A stretch of 64,000 nt of DNA from QGON01 sp963691905 (GTDB lineage Bacteria > Pseudomonadota > Gammaproteobacteria > Chromatiales > Chromatiaceae), in the NCBI GenBank assembly GCA_963691905.1, contig OY829893.1, forward strand, positions 1,116,001-1,180,000, given 5' to 3'. Below the pieces are notes generated by a model. That model was given only the letters and a program-made list of their open reading frames with translations. It ran no database searches and was not told the origin of the DNA. Below are positions 63,866-64,000 of this stretch, piece by piece. A program made the position numbers and the translations under genes. Position 1 is the first letter of the stretch, and every line of letters begins with the position of its first letter.

Positions 63866-64000
63866 ATGATTACAAAAATTCTCTTTACCCTTGGTGTGAT
63901 CGGCATCGCCTGGCTGGTGATACGGCAGCGCTCGCGGCGTGCTGAAGTGGCGGCAACCGAACAGCCCAAACGGGTGGCAGCGCAGCAGCACAAGGTATCG
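63866..64000 (+). CDS. Membrane protein, N-terminal part only
   Basis: 45 residues to the window end, no stop: MITKILFTLGVIGIAWLVIRQRSRRAEV... One N-terminal membrane helix (~3-20) then a basic region. Nothing more can be said about its function. The gap from the ankyrin gene is 91 bp. Confidence 0.55.
   Translation, partial: MITKILFTLGVIGIAWLVIRQRSRRAEVAATEQPKRVAAQQHKVS

Overview
The window comes from a motile, Gram-negative gammaproteobacterium. The evidence is the overall gene set: FlgA-L, FlgM/N, FliC/D/S/T, YfiR and FlgM/sigma-28 logic, OxyR with C199/C208 numbering like E. coli, the ffh/rpsP-rimM-trmD-rplS block and RF3. A Chromatiales-like or sulfur-oxidiser relative is my guess from the style of genes and repeats; no gene in the window proves it. 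There are no phage, integrase, transposase or CRISPR genes.

Layout. 0-1.5 kb: end of prfC, a BolA-family gene, and a small conserved gene. 1.7-6.5 kb (minus): a secreted EndoU-like protein, a Bacillus-type (type B) succinate dehydrogenase/fumarate reductase operon sdhCAB, and a tiny secreted three-repeat protein. 6.6-10 kb (minus): a peroxide-defence group (glutathione reductase, peroxiredoxin-glutaredoxin fusion, OxyR). 10.2-19.6 kb: pseudouridine synthase, AcuI-like reductase, PPK2, class I fumarase, sucA-sucB, a degenerate nuclease-fold protein, then tRNA-Arg(CCU). 20-22 kb: a small membrane protein and an arsenosugar-type radical SAM/glycosyltransferase pair. 22-52 kb: one large flagellar region: flgN-flgM-flgA, cheV-cheR, flgBCDEF, flgGHIJ, flgKL, a five-gene signalling island (two TonB-dependent receptors, YfiR, a 1636-residue phosphorelay/GGDEF/EAL protein and an HDOD protein), then fliC-flaG-fliD-fliS-fliT. 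52-57.5 kb: ypjD-like gene, ffh, a 1.2-kb repeat-rich insertion with one orphan gene, then rpsP-rimM-trmD-rplS and a terminator. 57.5-64 kb: a chemoreceptor with an orphan periplasmic binding protein, sbcB, small proteins and a gene cut by the window end.

Regulation can be read directly. Seven sites match the flagellar sigma-28 consensus with an identical 11-nt spacer, in front of flgM, cheV, flgK, the first TonB receptor, fliC, fliS and the binding-protein/chemoreceptor operon. Four sites match sigma-54 with the exact GG-N10-GC spacing, in front of flgA, flgB, flgG and (weaker) fliD. This gives a two-tier flagellar hierarchy: early/middle structural genes on sigma-54, late and chemotaxis genes on sigma-28.

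The most interesting system is the five-gene island at 36.5-47.1 kb. It links outer-membrane receptors through periplasmic YfiR to an inner-membrane sensor that carries a complete multistep phosphorelay plus both c-di-GMP synthesis and degradation domains, and its promoter places it in the flagellar sigma-28 regulon. A second is the binding-protein/chemoreceptor pair under its own sigma-28 promoter. At the DNA level, two structures stand out: a family of 26-bp palindromes whose arms covary around a conserved centre, and pairs of inverted heptanucleotide arrays flanking the segments inserted between ffh and rpsP.
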